Counted from the stretch's first letter, positions 35,351 through 51,690 are shown. The stretch is DNA of 64,000 nucleotides from Sinohyriopsis cumingii (GCA_028554795.2 CM068838.1:90632974-90696973); one strand, 5' to 3'. Translations and numbers: made by a program. Notes: a model not told the origin generated them from the letters alone.

Positions 35351-36250
35351 CTAGTCCCGCCAATTTGACAATATATTCTTTCTTCCAATCAGTTGACACA
35401 TTATCGCCGCCGTTACATGAAGGGGTTTCCATCTGCAACTCTACTGCCTTGGCGTTGGTGGTAAGTGTGGTTTTATGTTCCTCGACATATTCTCTTTCCG
35501 ACCAGAGCGGTCAGTCATTTCAATGTTTTAGCCATGTTTCTCCACTAGGCAGCGTACTGGTTTGAGAAATCTTAAAATATTAAAGGAAGGACACGTAAAC
35601 TAAAAACTTAAAGGAAGGAATCGTGAAATTAAATATCACCAAAAACTAGTAAAGTCTTCTAAGCGCGACATGTCTCAATACGGAACAAAATTGATCCATT
35701 CCGCTGACTAGGGTGTGCTTGGAGTAAAGTGGGTCGTTGTGACTTTAGCACGAGACCCATAGACCAGACCCAACTGCTCATTGTCCTATCGTTATATTTC
35801 AATTGCAAAATGCTATTTAATCGAGCACATTAGGATTGCATTTACAATAGCTTTAAGCGGCGATTTACCATCAACAGATGCCAACCGTACACTGCTTAAT
35901 GTGTAGATCCTGGTATTGCCGTCTATGACACCCAACCTGATGCCTTTATTGCTGGACTATTTGGGAATTGCTCTTTTGTGGCGCTTGACGTCAGGCTACT
36001 AAATTATTATACATGCCAAACTACCTGTCGGGCCTTTCAGACTTCCGCACCTTAGAGCTAACTTCCAACGACTACGACAGGATGATATAGAATTCTAACA
36101 AAGAGCATCAGTGGTGGGCGACATTGCATCCCACATAGAACTCGCACACATGATAAGACAGAGTATCTAAAATGGTTCTGAAAATCTGAAATACGATACT
36201 TTGAACGTTAACTTGAACACGCCGAGGAAAAGAACAAATGTCGATAAGGT
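35351..36250. other. Unassigned, locally GC-richer block
   Basis: The base composition is more balanced than its surroundings, with stretches such as 35400-35540 and 35880-36150 that look like eroded coding DNA. No family could be recognised and no open frame longer than about 66 codons remains. It may be an old mobile-element relic. Confidence 0.3.
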
Positions 36251-37860
36251 CACTCATTTAGAAATGATACCGAGTTCGCCTGTAACAATTCCTATGTTTA
36301 TTGTTTTGTTTTTTTTATATCTATATTTTTTGTAACTCCTGGTCTATGATTTTATTTAATTTCTTTGTACTTGTTATTCATGGTTGTAATTTGTACCGAA
36401 TTTTGTGTTAAGCCTTCTTGATCTGAATCTTTAAGGTTGAAAATTACACAGATTCTATAAATTGATGTTTTAGTATGTGTTGAAAATTATTAATAATAAT
36501 CTTAATAATAAGGCTTAATGGTGCCTTTGGTTTCATTTCTCATTCGCTGATGTTTCCGAAGAATTCAGTAACTTCCCATTAGTTGGGCTGGGTCACGTGA
36601 ATACGCAAATTCGAGGCAAGATGAATAGTAAGATTCGTCATATGTGGTTGATTGTGAAATTCAGTAGCAATATAAGATATTTAGAAGGAAAGAGCGGAGA
36701 AGTCAGATTCATTCTAATATTGGAATCATCCTTATTTACTTTGTTTATGCTGTAAGTGTGTTTTACGTTGTACTTATACATTATTCGAGAGGAAACGCAT
36801 TTTTCGGTTGTTGATTCTAGAACTGTTCAGTATTATTTGATGGAGTTTAGGACGTCACCATCTTAACAACATCAACAATTATTGGCGAACAGTACATTCG
36901 ATCTCAAACCAGAACAATACCCAGGTGTAACTGATGTCCTGTAGAGGCAAGAGGCCTTAAAAATAATGGTGATGGAGTATATCAGTGGCACGAAGTTGAT
37001 AACAATTGATTTCGCGCCTTTAACCAAAACCGGTTTACCCTTGAGTTCAACGAAAGAAATAGGTAGAGAAAATACAACAATACAAACTGAAATGACGGCC
37101 AAAGCAGATTGTGTATTAAGCTTTTACTTGTACAATAATGGACGCATACCACAATTTCAAAAATGGCTAGCTTGAGTCTGCACAATCTGAAATGACATAC
37201 TGGATAACATATAGCCACTCTTCACGATAACCGTTAATAGCCGTGGCTGTGGCAATAACAGGATTTATGTGAACTGTTTGGATTAATATATAAGGACCTA
37301 CTACTATATTGTGTAACAGGGCATACAATAAGTCCCCGATACAAAACGATACATGGCAGTATTTCTGGTCAATCCTTTGATTTATGATGTGTATCAGAAA
37401 GGTGTGTTTTTCGCGCCCTTCTTGTGTGCAAAAAAACGTCAATGTCCTACCAGGACACATACGGCCCTGCTCTTGACGCAATGACCTGTTTTCTTTGCAT
37501 TTTGTTAAGCAATGTTCTCTCCATAGCACTTAGGACCTTATGCTATATTATCTTAGGTCTACTTAGAGTGAAGCGCTCAACCAACAATTGTAGCAAACAT
37601 GATTAGATATAGACTTGTCAGTTTTGGAAAGAAATGACATGAAACAGCAAGTACAAACGAAGATGGATACTCAAACGCAAGCGACAAAATTGATTCGCCA
37701 GTAGAACCGAATAGGTGTGCATCAACAGAACAATCCCAGAAGTGAAATAGGTCACACAGGTTAAGTAGAGTTGCTGCTGGTAAAAGAATTGCCAAGGTGA
37801 TGTAGCAACTCATACCATCCCGTAGAATGGACCTGTTGGCGCGTATATTGGGGGAGCTCT
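36251..37860. other. Unassigned region with overlapping open frames
   Basis: Minus-strand frames at 36872-37102, 37167-37529 (120 codons) and 37577-37813 are partly hydrophobic, e.g. CYITLAILLPAATLLNLCDL. A broken membrane-protein gene is possible, but no family motif is clear. Confidence 0.25.
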
Positions 37861-39533
37861 CCGACTTTGACTACAAGGGGTTAAATTATTATCTTTTCAC
37901 TCTGTATTTTATACTAGAAAGTCCAGATTATTTGGTATACTTGTAGAGCTACATCTGTCTAACTTTCTATTATATAACCCACTTTAGAGTATCTTAAATG
38001 TCCTTGGCGCTGCAGAACTCGGAAGTAGGCTACAAACTCCTGACGCGTAAATGAGGCGCCAGGGGTTAATGAGCTAACTTCCACAGAAGAAGCGATGACA
38101 TACAGCGAGAATAGCTGTCAATCCACAATTAAAATTCGCTTAATTAAAATATGTAATGGATGAGCAACCAGGCATTAATAACGAACATGACGGGAATCTG
38201 ATACTTTATTTTAATCTCTGGATCATATATTCATATGTTCATTCATCTAGATTTTTAACCTGTACTTTGTAAATACAACGCATATATTGCTGTATCGACT
38301 GCTACGTCAGACAAGTAATGCAATTGTACAAGTTGTTTTCAAGTTTCAGATTTACGCGGATATTTTAGCTTTTGCAAGGTCACCTTATCTTGTGGTTTCA
38401 GTTTTACTTTAACTAGGAAAGAAATTAAAGTTTTACTATAGAGTTATTCAAGTTACGAATGTCTACTTGCAAGTAAGGTTTAATCAACCTAAGCATATTT
38501 TATTTATTGCTTATTGCTCAAACCACCTTCAATTTCTTTCCAACGGAATTACAGAGTTATTTAGGTTCTTACAATAGCAGGTATATTTTTTCAAGTATTA
38601 TTTTCTCAACATGTAAATATCTTAAAGTTATCCTGAAAACAATTCTTTGAACTTTTCATTTTATATATATTTTTTTAATTCAGAATTTCTCATTCTTACA
38701 TATTCTTACATCACACATGCACCGCCAAACGGGAAATCCTTTTATCCGAATTTCTTATCAAAACCATTCATTTTCAGAACGTTGGAATGAAATTCCAGTA
38801 GCCCATAATGTAAAGTTAGATATATAATGATTTTTAAAGTCACTTACGTGTCATGAAAAGTCATGTAGACCATAATGTAAAGTTAGGATATTGTGATATT
38901 TGACAGCACAATATGCTCTACTCCTTATACTAGTTAATAGGTTCTCAGTTATTAATATTGATCATCTGAGAACATTGTCTTGTAGAACCCGCGTATGTTT
39001 TTAACAAATCATCATAGTATCGTCATCTATTTATATAAAGTATGATTTAACGTAATGGTTATTATTGCAATCCTTCTTGTCTTATAACACCTTATTTCGA
39101 TTAACAGATCGTGTATTATCAGACATCTGATTGATGTTGCATGTATATATATTTGTTAGTTTATCTCTAGTATGCAATGAGTCAAGTTAAGTGCGAGGCT
39201 TAACAGGATTGCGCTGTCTCGCGATAATTATCCACCTGCATGGGGTGTACTGAACTCCAGTCAGACCACAATTGTAAGATATGAATACATTAATGTGAGG
39301 GTAGATATCGGCAAAACAAATGACCCGGGCCAGTGAGCGAAGCAAGAAAACGCCCAGCAAGGATGTGGGTACGATCCGGCTTACTTACAATGCAAAATCG
39401 GTGGCAAATGCAGAACTAAAAAGATGGCATGACATAGGGAAGCCCATATGAATGAGACATTGAAAGAAACATCCCGCACCATATCTCACAATTAACGCTG
39501 ATGTTCTAGTAAACTCTAACACATACTTAAGTA
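37861..39533. other. Spacer, nothing recognised
   Basis: Contains a short direct repeat (CCATAATGTAAAGTTAG at about 38810 and 38873). No gene recognised. Confidence 0.5.
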
Positions 39534-40315
39534 CATACATAGCATTGACGCTCTGACTCATTAATATAATTGACCCTCTGACTCATTCATAGCATTGATC
39601 TTCTGACTCATTCATAGCATTGATCTTCTGACTCATTCATAGCATTGACTCTCTGACGCATTCATAGCATTGATCCTGTGATTAATTCATAGCATTGACT
39701 CTCTGACTCATTACCAGCATTGACCCTCTGATTCATGCTTATCATCGACCCTCGGACTCATTCATAGCATTGACCTTCTGACTCATTCATAGCATTGACT
39801 CTCTGACTTATTCATAGCATTGACCCTCTGACGCATTCATAGCATTGGCTCTCTTACGCATGCTGAACATTGCCTCTCTGAATCATCCATAGCACTGACC
39901 CTCTGATTCATGCATAGCATTGACCCTCTGACTCATTCATAGCATTTCCCTTGTGACTCATTCATAGGATTGACCCTCTGACTCATTCACAGCATTGCCC
40001 TCGGACTCATTCATAACATTGATACACTGACTCATTCATAACATTAACCCGCTGACTTATTCATAGCACTGACACTCTGACTCACACATAACATTGACCC
40101 TCTGACTCGTGATTAACATAGACCCTCTGACTCATTCATAGCATTGACTCTCTGACTCATGCTTAACATTGACTCTCTGACTCATCCATAGCACTGACTC
40201 TCTGACTCATGCTTAACACTGACCCTCTGACTCATCCACGCACTGACCCTCTGACCCATGCATAGCATTGACACTCTGACTAATTTATAGCATGGACCGT
40301 CTGACTCATTAACTT
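39534..40315. repeat. 25-bp minisatellite B, about 31 copies, with TGACTCA in most units
   Basis: The unit is ATTCATAGCATTGACCCTCT followed by GACTC (25 bp; successive ATTC starts at 39610 and 39635). I count 17 exact TGACTCA heptamers, several one-base variants (TGACGCA, TGATTCA, TGACTTA), and little length variation. TGACTCA is the consensus AP-1 (Fos/Jun) site. The unit is unrelated in sequence to minisatellite A despite the same period. Confidence 0.95.
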
Positions 40316-40704
40316 GTCTCAAGTCCCTTGCGTTTACCGCGAGCAAAGTGCATGACATATCTTGAATAATTGTGTAACTGTAAAAAACAGAAAACAAAGA
40401 GCATAAATAACAGTTAGGAAGGGGCATTATATTTAATATTGACCGTTAACCATTGCATTGTGTTCCTGGGAGCGGGATTTGGGCTGGCGTTGAGCTTGCA
40501 AAGGAATTCAGAAACATCACTGCATGTTAACACTCAACGGTGGAAACATCTACCAAGATTGATTTTTTTTTCACCAGCAGCAAAACAATGTTTGTGTTTA
40601 CAAGAAATGTAACGAGCGGAGGAAGATATATTGGCAGGGATGTTACATTTTTAATTAATGATGATGACAGATTCGATGTCCCTTCAGAAGCAGCTTTATG
40701 AATA

Positions 40705-44124
<3,420 letters not shown>

Positions 44125-44925
44125 TATGGTCTTAAATTAAGTAAAAGAAAAGAGTGATAACCAGCAAGTTTTGTAACATTCATGAAATAATTTATTTGCC
44201 AAGAATACAAAGTATTGTGAATTAAATGCCAAATAGTCCTTGAAATTCTACCAAAAGTCCAAATGTAAGAAGTAGCAACCGAATTTGAGTGGTATTCCAA
44301 ATAAATTTCAATATTGGCTGTGTTCATTTATCTGAAGTTTCGAACGTGCATTGCGCTAATGGCCTGGATTGTGGTATTGTGTTATGGTATTTTGGTGTAT
44401 TTCAATATCATACTCCAAAATGTCCTTGTCTGTATTCTCTATAATTCAAAATTCACGTTTTATTCCAAGATTAATATTGAGCACTTTGAAATAATAATTT
44501 CAATAAATATATTGACTCTATGTTCTTAAATTAAGTAAAAGAAAATTGTGATAACCAGCAAGTAAAATTCATGAAATAATGTATTTGCCATGAATACAAG
44601 GTAAAAATTGTAAACAAAACTTACAGTATTGTTAATTAAATCCCAAATAGTCCTTGAAATTCTACCAAAAGTCCAAATGTAAGAAGTAGTAATCGAATTT
44701 GATTGGTATTCCAAATAAATTTCAATATTGAATGTGTACATTTATCTGAAGTTTCGAACGTGCTATACGATAATGGCCTGGAATATGGTATTGTGTTATG
44801 TTCGTTTGGTCTATTAATATATCATACTCCAAAATATTCTTGTTTCTATTCTCTATAATTCAAAATTCATGTTTTATTCCAAGAATAATATTGAGCACTT
44901 TGAAATAATAATTTGAATAAACATG
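44125..44925 (+). repeat. R1-related tandem duplication (two units of about 394 and 400 bp)
   Basis: TCTTAAATTAAGTAAAAGAA starts at 44130 and again at 44524. Both units run through CCAAATAGTCCTTGAAATTC, TCCAAATGTAAGAAGTAG, TTTATCTGAAGTTTCGAACG and GAGCACTTTGAAATAATAAT. The second unit has about 20-25 extra bases (AAAATTGTAAACAAAACTTA) that also occur in R1 at 11.28 kb, so the first unit probably suffered a deletion. Confidence 0.9.
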
Positions 44926-45419
44926 CACAGAAATACAAACAAATTAAACACTGAACCCAACAATAAGACTGAGTCTTTCGCATGATTAGGCAAGAATGAG
45001 TCATTTTCAACAAAACAACATTGATATAAAGGCTAGGACACAATTATAGATCCAGGATGTAGGTCAATCTCGTCTCTGAAACATTCGAAGTTCTTAACAA
45101 TTTTAAAACATTCCAAGTAAAACCATATTACCCTACATTCAGATTGAAGTCACTATAAAAACGACAATAGACATTTCTTTTTTCAAATCATACAACTAGT
45201 ACCTTCCTTAACCTACCATTAATAACAAAATAAAAAAAAGAAATAATGTTAAAGTGGTATATAAAGATATAATTCATGTGACATTTCAATTGTCCCAGGC
45301 AAAAGTTGACACTATGATAAGGTTTTTCTTTTTCACTGAAAGAATAAGAAGGATTCTGTGTTTCTAGCCTGCGGAGATTACACCAGTCTCTCTTACTTTT
45401 ACATATTGAAGGAAACATT

Positions 45420-45475
<56 letters not shown>

Positions 45476-46124
45476 AAACTTTTTTCATTAAAGAAGTCAC
45501 TTTTAGGGGTAAATACGAAACATTTGTATAGTCCAGATACTACAAGAATATAAACGCAAGATGAAATCTTTAGCTATCTCCATCAGTATAAAACAAAATA
45601 TGGAATGTGATCACTATCACTTAGCGACTAATTTGTATGATTCAAAACATGCTCAGCGTATACTTGCTGTAAAAACAACATTTTAGAGCAGCATTCTTTA
45701 AAACACGTTTTGTCCAGGTAAACAAGGTATCGACTGTGTGTTTATGACACACACAAAACAAAATCTAGGAAATTGTAACGTTTTAATATGTTTGTCAACC
45801 CTAGTACCTAAGGTTTATTGCTGTTGTGTGGATTGTAAGAACGTAGCAATTACACTAATTACCTGATCAACAAAGGAAAATTGATAACTGAAGTGGATCT
45901 TTTATGCCACAACGATTCAACAAGATTTAGATGCTTGATAATGAAGATACTTGGCATAGTTATAATAAAGTTTTAAGCAAGCCATAAAATGAAAATGAGT
46001 GGTCATGTTTTGGCCTGGAACTAAAAACGAAGCGGATTGAATAGAGGAAGAGCCTGCATGCAGAAAATGTGCTACATGGTTGGCTTCAGTTCCACATTTA
46101 TTGCATCGTTTGCATTATCATGCC
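44926..46124. other. Spacer with a (TA)n tract
   Basis: A pure TA microsatellite lies at 45422-45474. No gene recognised. Confidence 0.5.
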
Positions 46125-46250
46125 GAGGAAATGGGAGCCAAGAAGGAATAAACGAGGCAAAATGCGTTGGTTGAACTGGATGACTCTCGAACTCGCGACC
46201 TATGAGATACCAGCCGTGCAATTGTTCTATAGCAGTTTCTAAGAGATAGA
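46125..46250 (-). mobile_element. Probable SINE relic with tRNA-like head
   Basis: In reverse complement, ACGGCTGGTATCTCATAGGT then CGCGAGTTCGAGAGTCATCC resembles the anticodon/T-arm part of a tRNA-derived SINE head, with B box GAGTTCGAGAGTC. The rest of the element is eroded. Confidence 0.4.
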
Positions 46251-46366
46251 AGTTTTCTCTTTTTAAAACCTCAACATAATGTTAATATTTTATAACTTTA
46301 GGATATCGTGCAATATATATGCTATATAGCCATACTAATATCTTAAATTTAAATTTATAATTGCAG

Positions 46367-46477
46367 CTACATATGTCGCAAGTGACCCCGTAAACTCAAG
46401 TATTATAAAAGGATCGAAACTTGCAAATGACAATAGACTTAAAATCAGTGGAGATGCATCTATCGTGAAAGGGCAAG
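46367..46477 (+). CDS. Candidate exon, plus strand, phase 1/1
   Basis: Acceptor AATTTATAATTGCAG, 111 bp fully open, donor G|GTATCT. It encodes TYVASDPVNSSIIKGSKLAN then DNRLKISGDASIVKGQG. The symmetric phase-1 form matches the CUB exons 3.7 kb downstream, so it could belong to the same gene. No domain is recognised. Confidence 0.3.
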
Positions 46478-46820
46478 GTATCTGCATGGATATACAGACT
46501 GACAAATCTCATTGATATATTTACCCAAAATTATTTCATTTTCTCAACACTTATCTTGTTGCAAGAGTAATCAGCTAAGATGGCATACGTTTGAAAAGGT
46601 ATGGCGTATTGTTGCATGCATATCTGATTAGAACTACTTTTTTAATGGATTGATTTCGTCAGGTTGGTGCTTTACGGCATATTTGCACAACAAGGTATTT
46701 GGTGTCATAAAATACCCCTAAAACCTTGGAAGAGAAACAAAACTAATAATATTAGTACAACTAAGACACTTAATAGACTCATCAATGGTTTTATACGATA
46801 GTAAAATTTTAGTTTTATAA

Positions 46821-46903
46821 AAATATGAACGAGTTTTTTGGATGGATATACTGCACGACCTTGAGAGGGCAGTATATCCATCAGACAAAACGAGTTCATA
46901 TTT
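46821..46903. repeat. Perfect-looking inverted repeat (foldback hairpin)
   Basis: AAATATGAACGAGTTTTTTGGATGGATATACTGC pairs with GGCAGTATATCCATCAGACAAAACGAGTTCATATTT around a loop of about 13 bases. It is possibly a short foldback element or MITE; no target-site duplication was identified. Confidence 0.7.
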
Positions 46904-48919
46904 CACATGCAAATACAGTAACCTTTTTATTATATGGTCATTTTCGTACTCTACCTAAGGCTTAATTATATAAACAAAATGCACGACAAGAAACAAAATA
47001 ACTGAATGTATGCCCTATTCCAAACTAAATACACAAGTGCAGATTCATCATTACACAACAACAACATTATTAATGCGCACAGAACTCCACCCAGACAAAT
47101 TTGAACTTAGTCGCGCGCAAGACTTCAGTTTCGAAAGAAAAAGGCGTTTTTATCTACTTAAGCACACAAGCTTAGATTCATCGGTACACTCCAACAACAT
47201 CCCTACCCAGATAAATTTGACATCACTTGCGACAAATTTGGATTTTTGGTCTACTTAAAATTGAAATTCAGAGTCATATTGTGAATGAATGGTCATTGCA
47301 ACAACTTTTTATATTTAGTCTGGAATGAATAGAATTTGGTATTTTTGTCGATTCTGCTAAATATGAAGAAAATGACTTAATTTATCTGTGCCAATTCTAC
47401 ATGAAGTACATCTGATTTCAGCTGCGATGGAGCAGCGTCTTGATATTTGCAAGTGTGTTTCTGTTCTGTCATTGAAGATTTGGAATCATAATGTGGGAAA
47501 AATATGAAGTCTTTAAAATGCAATTATTAAAAAGACGCTAGGAGTATAATGTTTATTTCATTTTGAGTACACTAAGGAGGATGTAATTGCACTTGAAATA
47601 TAGTCGAAACTACAGTACAATTTCGAAATGTGTAATCAAGCTTTAGAATCCATAACATGGCTCATGTGCATCGGATTTGCAGAACTAAGAAAGTACATTT
47701 TGAGGAAATTCAGGATGTAAACCTGTAAGTATATTTTTGCCATTTTTATTACTAGCTGAAGAGGGCACGATTATGCTTTGTTACTTGCATGTTATTTGTA
47801 GGGACCCAGCAATATATTATCTGTCTGGTGTCTATCGCTATCCTGACGATGTGTCTGGCGTCTATCGCTAAACTGACGATCTGTCTGGCGTCTATCGCTA
47901 GCCTAAATCCGAAACATTGTGTAAACAATGTTAAAGCAGAGTATTGCAGAACAGTTAGTATGTAGCAGTCCAAGAAACATCTGCTTTAGTTCATTCAGAA
48001 ACAAATTTAATAAACCAAACCGTAAAGCGTCTACTACATAAGTGTACATGATTAGTTTACAAAGTAGTTCCTAATACACTACTGGGCACACGTGTCATGC
48101 ATGTGAGTGCAATATGAAGGTCTGCAATATCATAGAATAGTGCACTATTCTGACAATGCAAAGTTAGCGAAAACAAAAATGAGCATTTAATAATATATAT
48201 AATGTGAGTAAATATTATAGTATATTTTCTCATACAGATTACTTTTTTCTTTTTTTATCTCTGTGCACCGTTTTTGCAATTTCGCCAGTTTCTCTTCCTG
48301 TAAATTAGAAATGTTTATTTTATTGCAACAGATAAATAATATCTTTCGTCGATATTAAATTTGCCATCCCCGATTCAATGTCGTCTTTACATAGTTGAAA
48401 TCGAACTCTTGATTATAACTGTGTGTTAGAAGTAGACTAAAAATGCGTCTAATTCAAACATTATTGTGCTTGTATCGTTCTTGAAGTCATATAGAATCAT
48501 TATTCTTCGAAAACACGAACGGGCATACCCCAAATGTAATAACCTTTCAATATATATCTGCACTGACTATCTTTTTCTTGCAACATTAATAGAAAAACAT
48601 AAACTTTCAAAATAACGTATGCAGTATAATAATGATTGTAATTCTTGTTTAAGGTAAGCTGACGATGCAACCAGAAACCATGAATATGACTGGGCAATCC
48701 CATCTAGATTTTGCATAATATGGCTCTATACAACGTCTATTTTCCTCGTCATAAAATACTAATGAGCAGGTGTCAGTATCGCTTAGAGGATTACCAGCGT
48801 TATTCAAGCGTATTGTACTGACAATAAAACAGTACAGTTGAAAATTTAAATAGTTTGACTTTCTGACCGAAACTTGATATTACAAAAGTTTTACATTTCA
48901 GTGTTTCATTTGAATATTT
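46904..48919. other. Spacer with a 3-copy 30-bp repeat
   Basis: TGTCTGGCGTCTATCGCTAN-CTGACGATC repeats three times at 47819-47905 with period 30; the minus frame shows a ten-residue LAIDARQIVS-like repeat. The open frame 47010-47258 is unassigned. No gene recognised. Confidence 0.5.
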
Positions 48920-48931
48920 TACAAAACATGT

Positions 48932-49232
48932 GTGTGTTTGCTTTAGATTTTCAACGTAGCTTTAACAATTTTTTCAGTCATATCGCTACGATGTCTGCAG
49001 TGTGGCAATTAATAGTAATGTCTAGCACTGGGGCATCATGCTGCAGACATGCAGCATCATGTCCCACCCAGTCACATTATCCAGACACCGGGTTGAACAG
49101 TCCTAAAACTAGCCTCTTAATGTCGAGCTGTTAGTATCATTTGCATACGTTTTTATTATGACACTGCCAGGGTTCAAACCTGCGAACTCCCACATCCGAG
49201 ACGGATGCTCTAACCACTAGGCCGCCGGAGCG
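48932..49232 (-). mobile_element. tRNA-headed SINE (S1 family), copy 4
   Basis: About 301 bp, minus orientation, with a small internal deletion near 49125. It is flanked by a perfect 12-bp target-site duplication, TACAAAACATGT at 48920-48931 and 49233-49244. Confidence 0.93.
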
Positions 49233-49689
49233 TACAAAACATGTACCTAATTGGTACCTTATAAACTTTGTGAAAAACTTTCAAAATTTTACAATAAATT
49301 TTGTCATTAAAATGAGATTTCCCTAATGGCTATAATCACTAGTTTGAGTAAATATTATACAACATAATACATTTGGAATTTTAATTTACTTCACTAACTT
49401 TGACGTTTTACTTCCATTATAGTTCCACCTCTTTCAGGGATATTACCATGAATACTATTGATAAATCATGTAATGACAATATAGAGTTTTATTTGGACTT
49501 TGGTTGGTGTACTTTGGTGGATATTGTTTTTAAAATGTAAAGGTATGGCAACACAAGACATCTACTTACATCAATGTTACGAAGCCGGCACCTCCTGGTA
49601 AGAGTGGATTTATTTATTAAAGAGTGATCAGCCTTCCTCACTGTGTATATTCAGTCATAATGTAGTTGTTTCCCTTTGATTTCGTTGAA

Positions 49690-49870
49690 TTAACATAAAG
49701 GATTCGGCTAATGTAGGTATGTGAGAAAGCTTGCCAGTACCTTCTCGTGGGTCGGTGGTTCTTTCCGGGCTTTCCCTCCTCCATTAATACTGGCCGCCAT
49801 GTATAGCTATCATGTGATGAAAATGGCGTTAAACCCTACAACAACAACAACAACAGCAGCAACATCAGCA
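49690..49870 (+). mobile_element. Second SINE type (S2), 3' part
   Basis: It matches 16720-16855: GAAAGCTTGCCAGTACCTTC, TCGTGGGTCGGTGGTT, and tail AATGGCGTTAAACCCTACAA followed by (CAA)n. The tRNA-like head seen at 16.6 kb is not recognisable here. Confidence 0.6.
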
Positions 49871-50170
49871 CGATAATGAATTTTGGAAACGGAGCACATT
49901 TTTAATAAAACGTTTGATACTGATTACAGTAATAGATACAAATTTAACATAACCCGAGATAGAAATGAAAGCGAACGTCATACTAAATCATATTCGACAT
50001 GTTTAGATACATTTTAAATATTTTTTAATATTAATATTTGTTTTTACTAAATGTTCAGTTTGATACATACTAGGTCAAACTTTCGAACTTGTCTAATGCT
50101 CACTTCTTTCATCCCGTCCTCTTTTCTCTTCTTTCCCTTTTTATATGTTTATTTATTTATTTTATTTTAG

Positions 50171-50374
50171 TAAGTACTTGTGGGGTTTAATGGAGAACCC
50201 ACATAGATACAACAAAGCTGACTTCACCGAGTTTCCCTTCTCCGTATAAAAACAGCCAACGGTGCCACTGGATAATTGAAGCCCCAGTACATTACTTCAT
50301 TGTCTTTCAGATAACATACCTTGCCCTCGAAGAAAACAATACTTGCTCCTTTGATTACCTCTCAATGAATTTAG
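50171..50374 (+). pseudogene. CUB domain exon A (N-half), with an in-frame stop
   Basis: Acceptor TTTATTTTAG and donor G|GTAAGT; 204 bp, phase 1 on both sides. It encodes a CUB N-half: SPSFPSPYKNSQRCHWIIEA, then FIVFQITYLALEENNTCSFD and YLSMNLG, with the two CUB cysteines and the LEE..C..DY signature. Codon 6 of the exon is TAA (50186-50188), where the equal-length exon B has CAG, so this copy cannot be read through in this frame. It may be a decayed exon of the CUB gene, a poison exon, or one used from a downstream acceptor. Extracellular protein-interaction domain; the partner is unknown. Confidence 0.75.
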
Positions 50375-50924
50375 GTAAGTATACAAAACGAATGGAATTA
50401 TGGGTAGTTTGTGCTGCTTAATATGTACATGTGGAAGTAAATTTAATAACTGGTAGTAACTAGTAATTCCATGTATCCTTGCCTAGTTAATTTGCATACA
50501 AGTTCCAAATATTCTAATTATATCAATAAGTAAAATACATTCCAGTAAGACCTGCACTGTTTTACTTGTTTTCTTGTATACAGACCCCTTTATCATGACA
50601 TATCTTTTTTAATTCTCAATATTCCCATTTTCTTTCAAAAAACGGGTGGTTTCTAAAACAAACTGCGTTTTCGTAAAATATCATGAAAGAAATAATTATA
50701 AAAAATGTAGGACTTACCCATTATTCTATTTATTTTGTGCAAGAGAGCAAATGAAATGGACCAAAAGTTGCATACTTCATACGAAAGGGTGTTTTGTCGA
50801 AAGACAGTATCGCTTACATGAAAATCTTTTTTAAGTATTTATCGGTTTCTTCCAAGTGATAACCACAATTTGGAAACGAATCAAATTTGCACAAATAAAA
50901 CAAACGACTTGAGCTTTATCACAG

Positions 50925-51002
50925 GATCGAACGATGCCAGTATTGCTTTTGTCACAGATGGATCGATAACGATGAGAGGCTTTACAGTACAATACAAAGC
51001 TG
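50925..51002 (+). CDS. CUB C-half exon A2
   Basis: Acceptor GAGCTTTATCACAG and donor G|GTATAT; 78 bp, phase 1 on both sides. It reads SNDASIAFVTDGSITMRGFT then VQYKAG, the CUB consensus end (I.F.SD.S....GF...Y.A). Joined to exon A it lacks the usual CUB middle (dG...s..lg.yCG...P). An alternative acceptor, TTGCTTTTGTCACAG at 50957, would shorten it. Confidence 0.6.
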
Positions 51003-51429
51003 GTATATGCACTTTGAAAAATCAAGATTATAAAGACTTCATCAAATAACTAGATTAAGGGTGTAAGATGTTACTGGATGGCGCGTGACAATATTAAATA
51101 AACTTATATATGGAGGATGAATAATATCATACATTTTATATCATTTTCTTAATTCGTCCTCTACTTAGATTAGACCCTGTGTCCGCAGGTTACAATTCCC
51201 ATTCCCCGGCCTGCAAAAATGTTATCTATCTAACGTCTATGTCAAATAACTTATTCTCAATCTTCAATTAAGTGTCGGGACCACGGGTGAACATTTTGAT
51301 TCTTGCTTATAATTATGTAACCGTTCAGTATATATAAATAGATGTAACTTCTCTCTATTTTCTGGCGAACTTTATATCAGCCAGAAACTTTTTCATATGG
51401 GATCCTTATCGACTCTAACATTGCATAAA

Positions 51430-51690
51430 TATCAGAGAGAGAGAGAGAGAGACATAATGGCAGAGATAATGAGAGAGAGAGAGAGGGAGAGAGAGAGATA
51501 GAGAGAGAGATGGCTTATGTTTTGATGGACAGTGTTCCATTTATTGACCTTGTGAAAATGACCGATCTATTGATAACTTATACTCTGGCTTTACTTCGAG
51601 TGTCAGCACCGATAATTTACAAAATTATATAGTTAGATAGATAAAAAGAAATTATAGATAGATAGATAGATTAGTTTACATGTACTTATT
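51430..51690. repeat. (GA)n and (ATAG)n simple repeats
   Basis: GA tracts at 51433-51510 and short GATA tracts at 51630-51675, in the intron before CUB exon B. Confidence 0.9.

Noticed and set aside
49541-49597. Linker exon upstream of the CUB exons, ending at donor GTAAGAG
   Set aside because: Donor is good but acceptor and frame are ambiguous, and the peptide is too short to judge.
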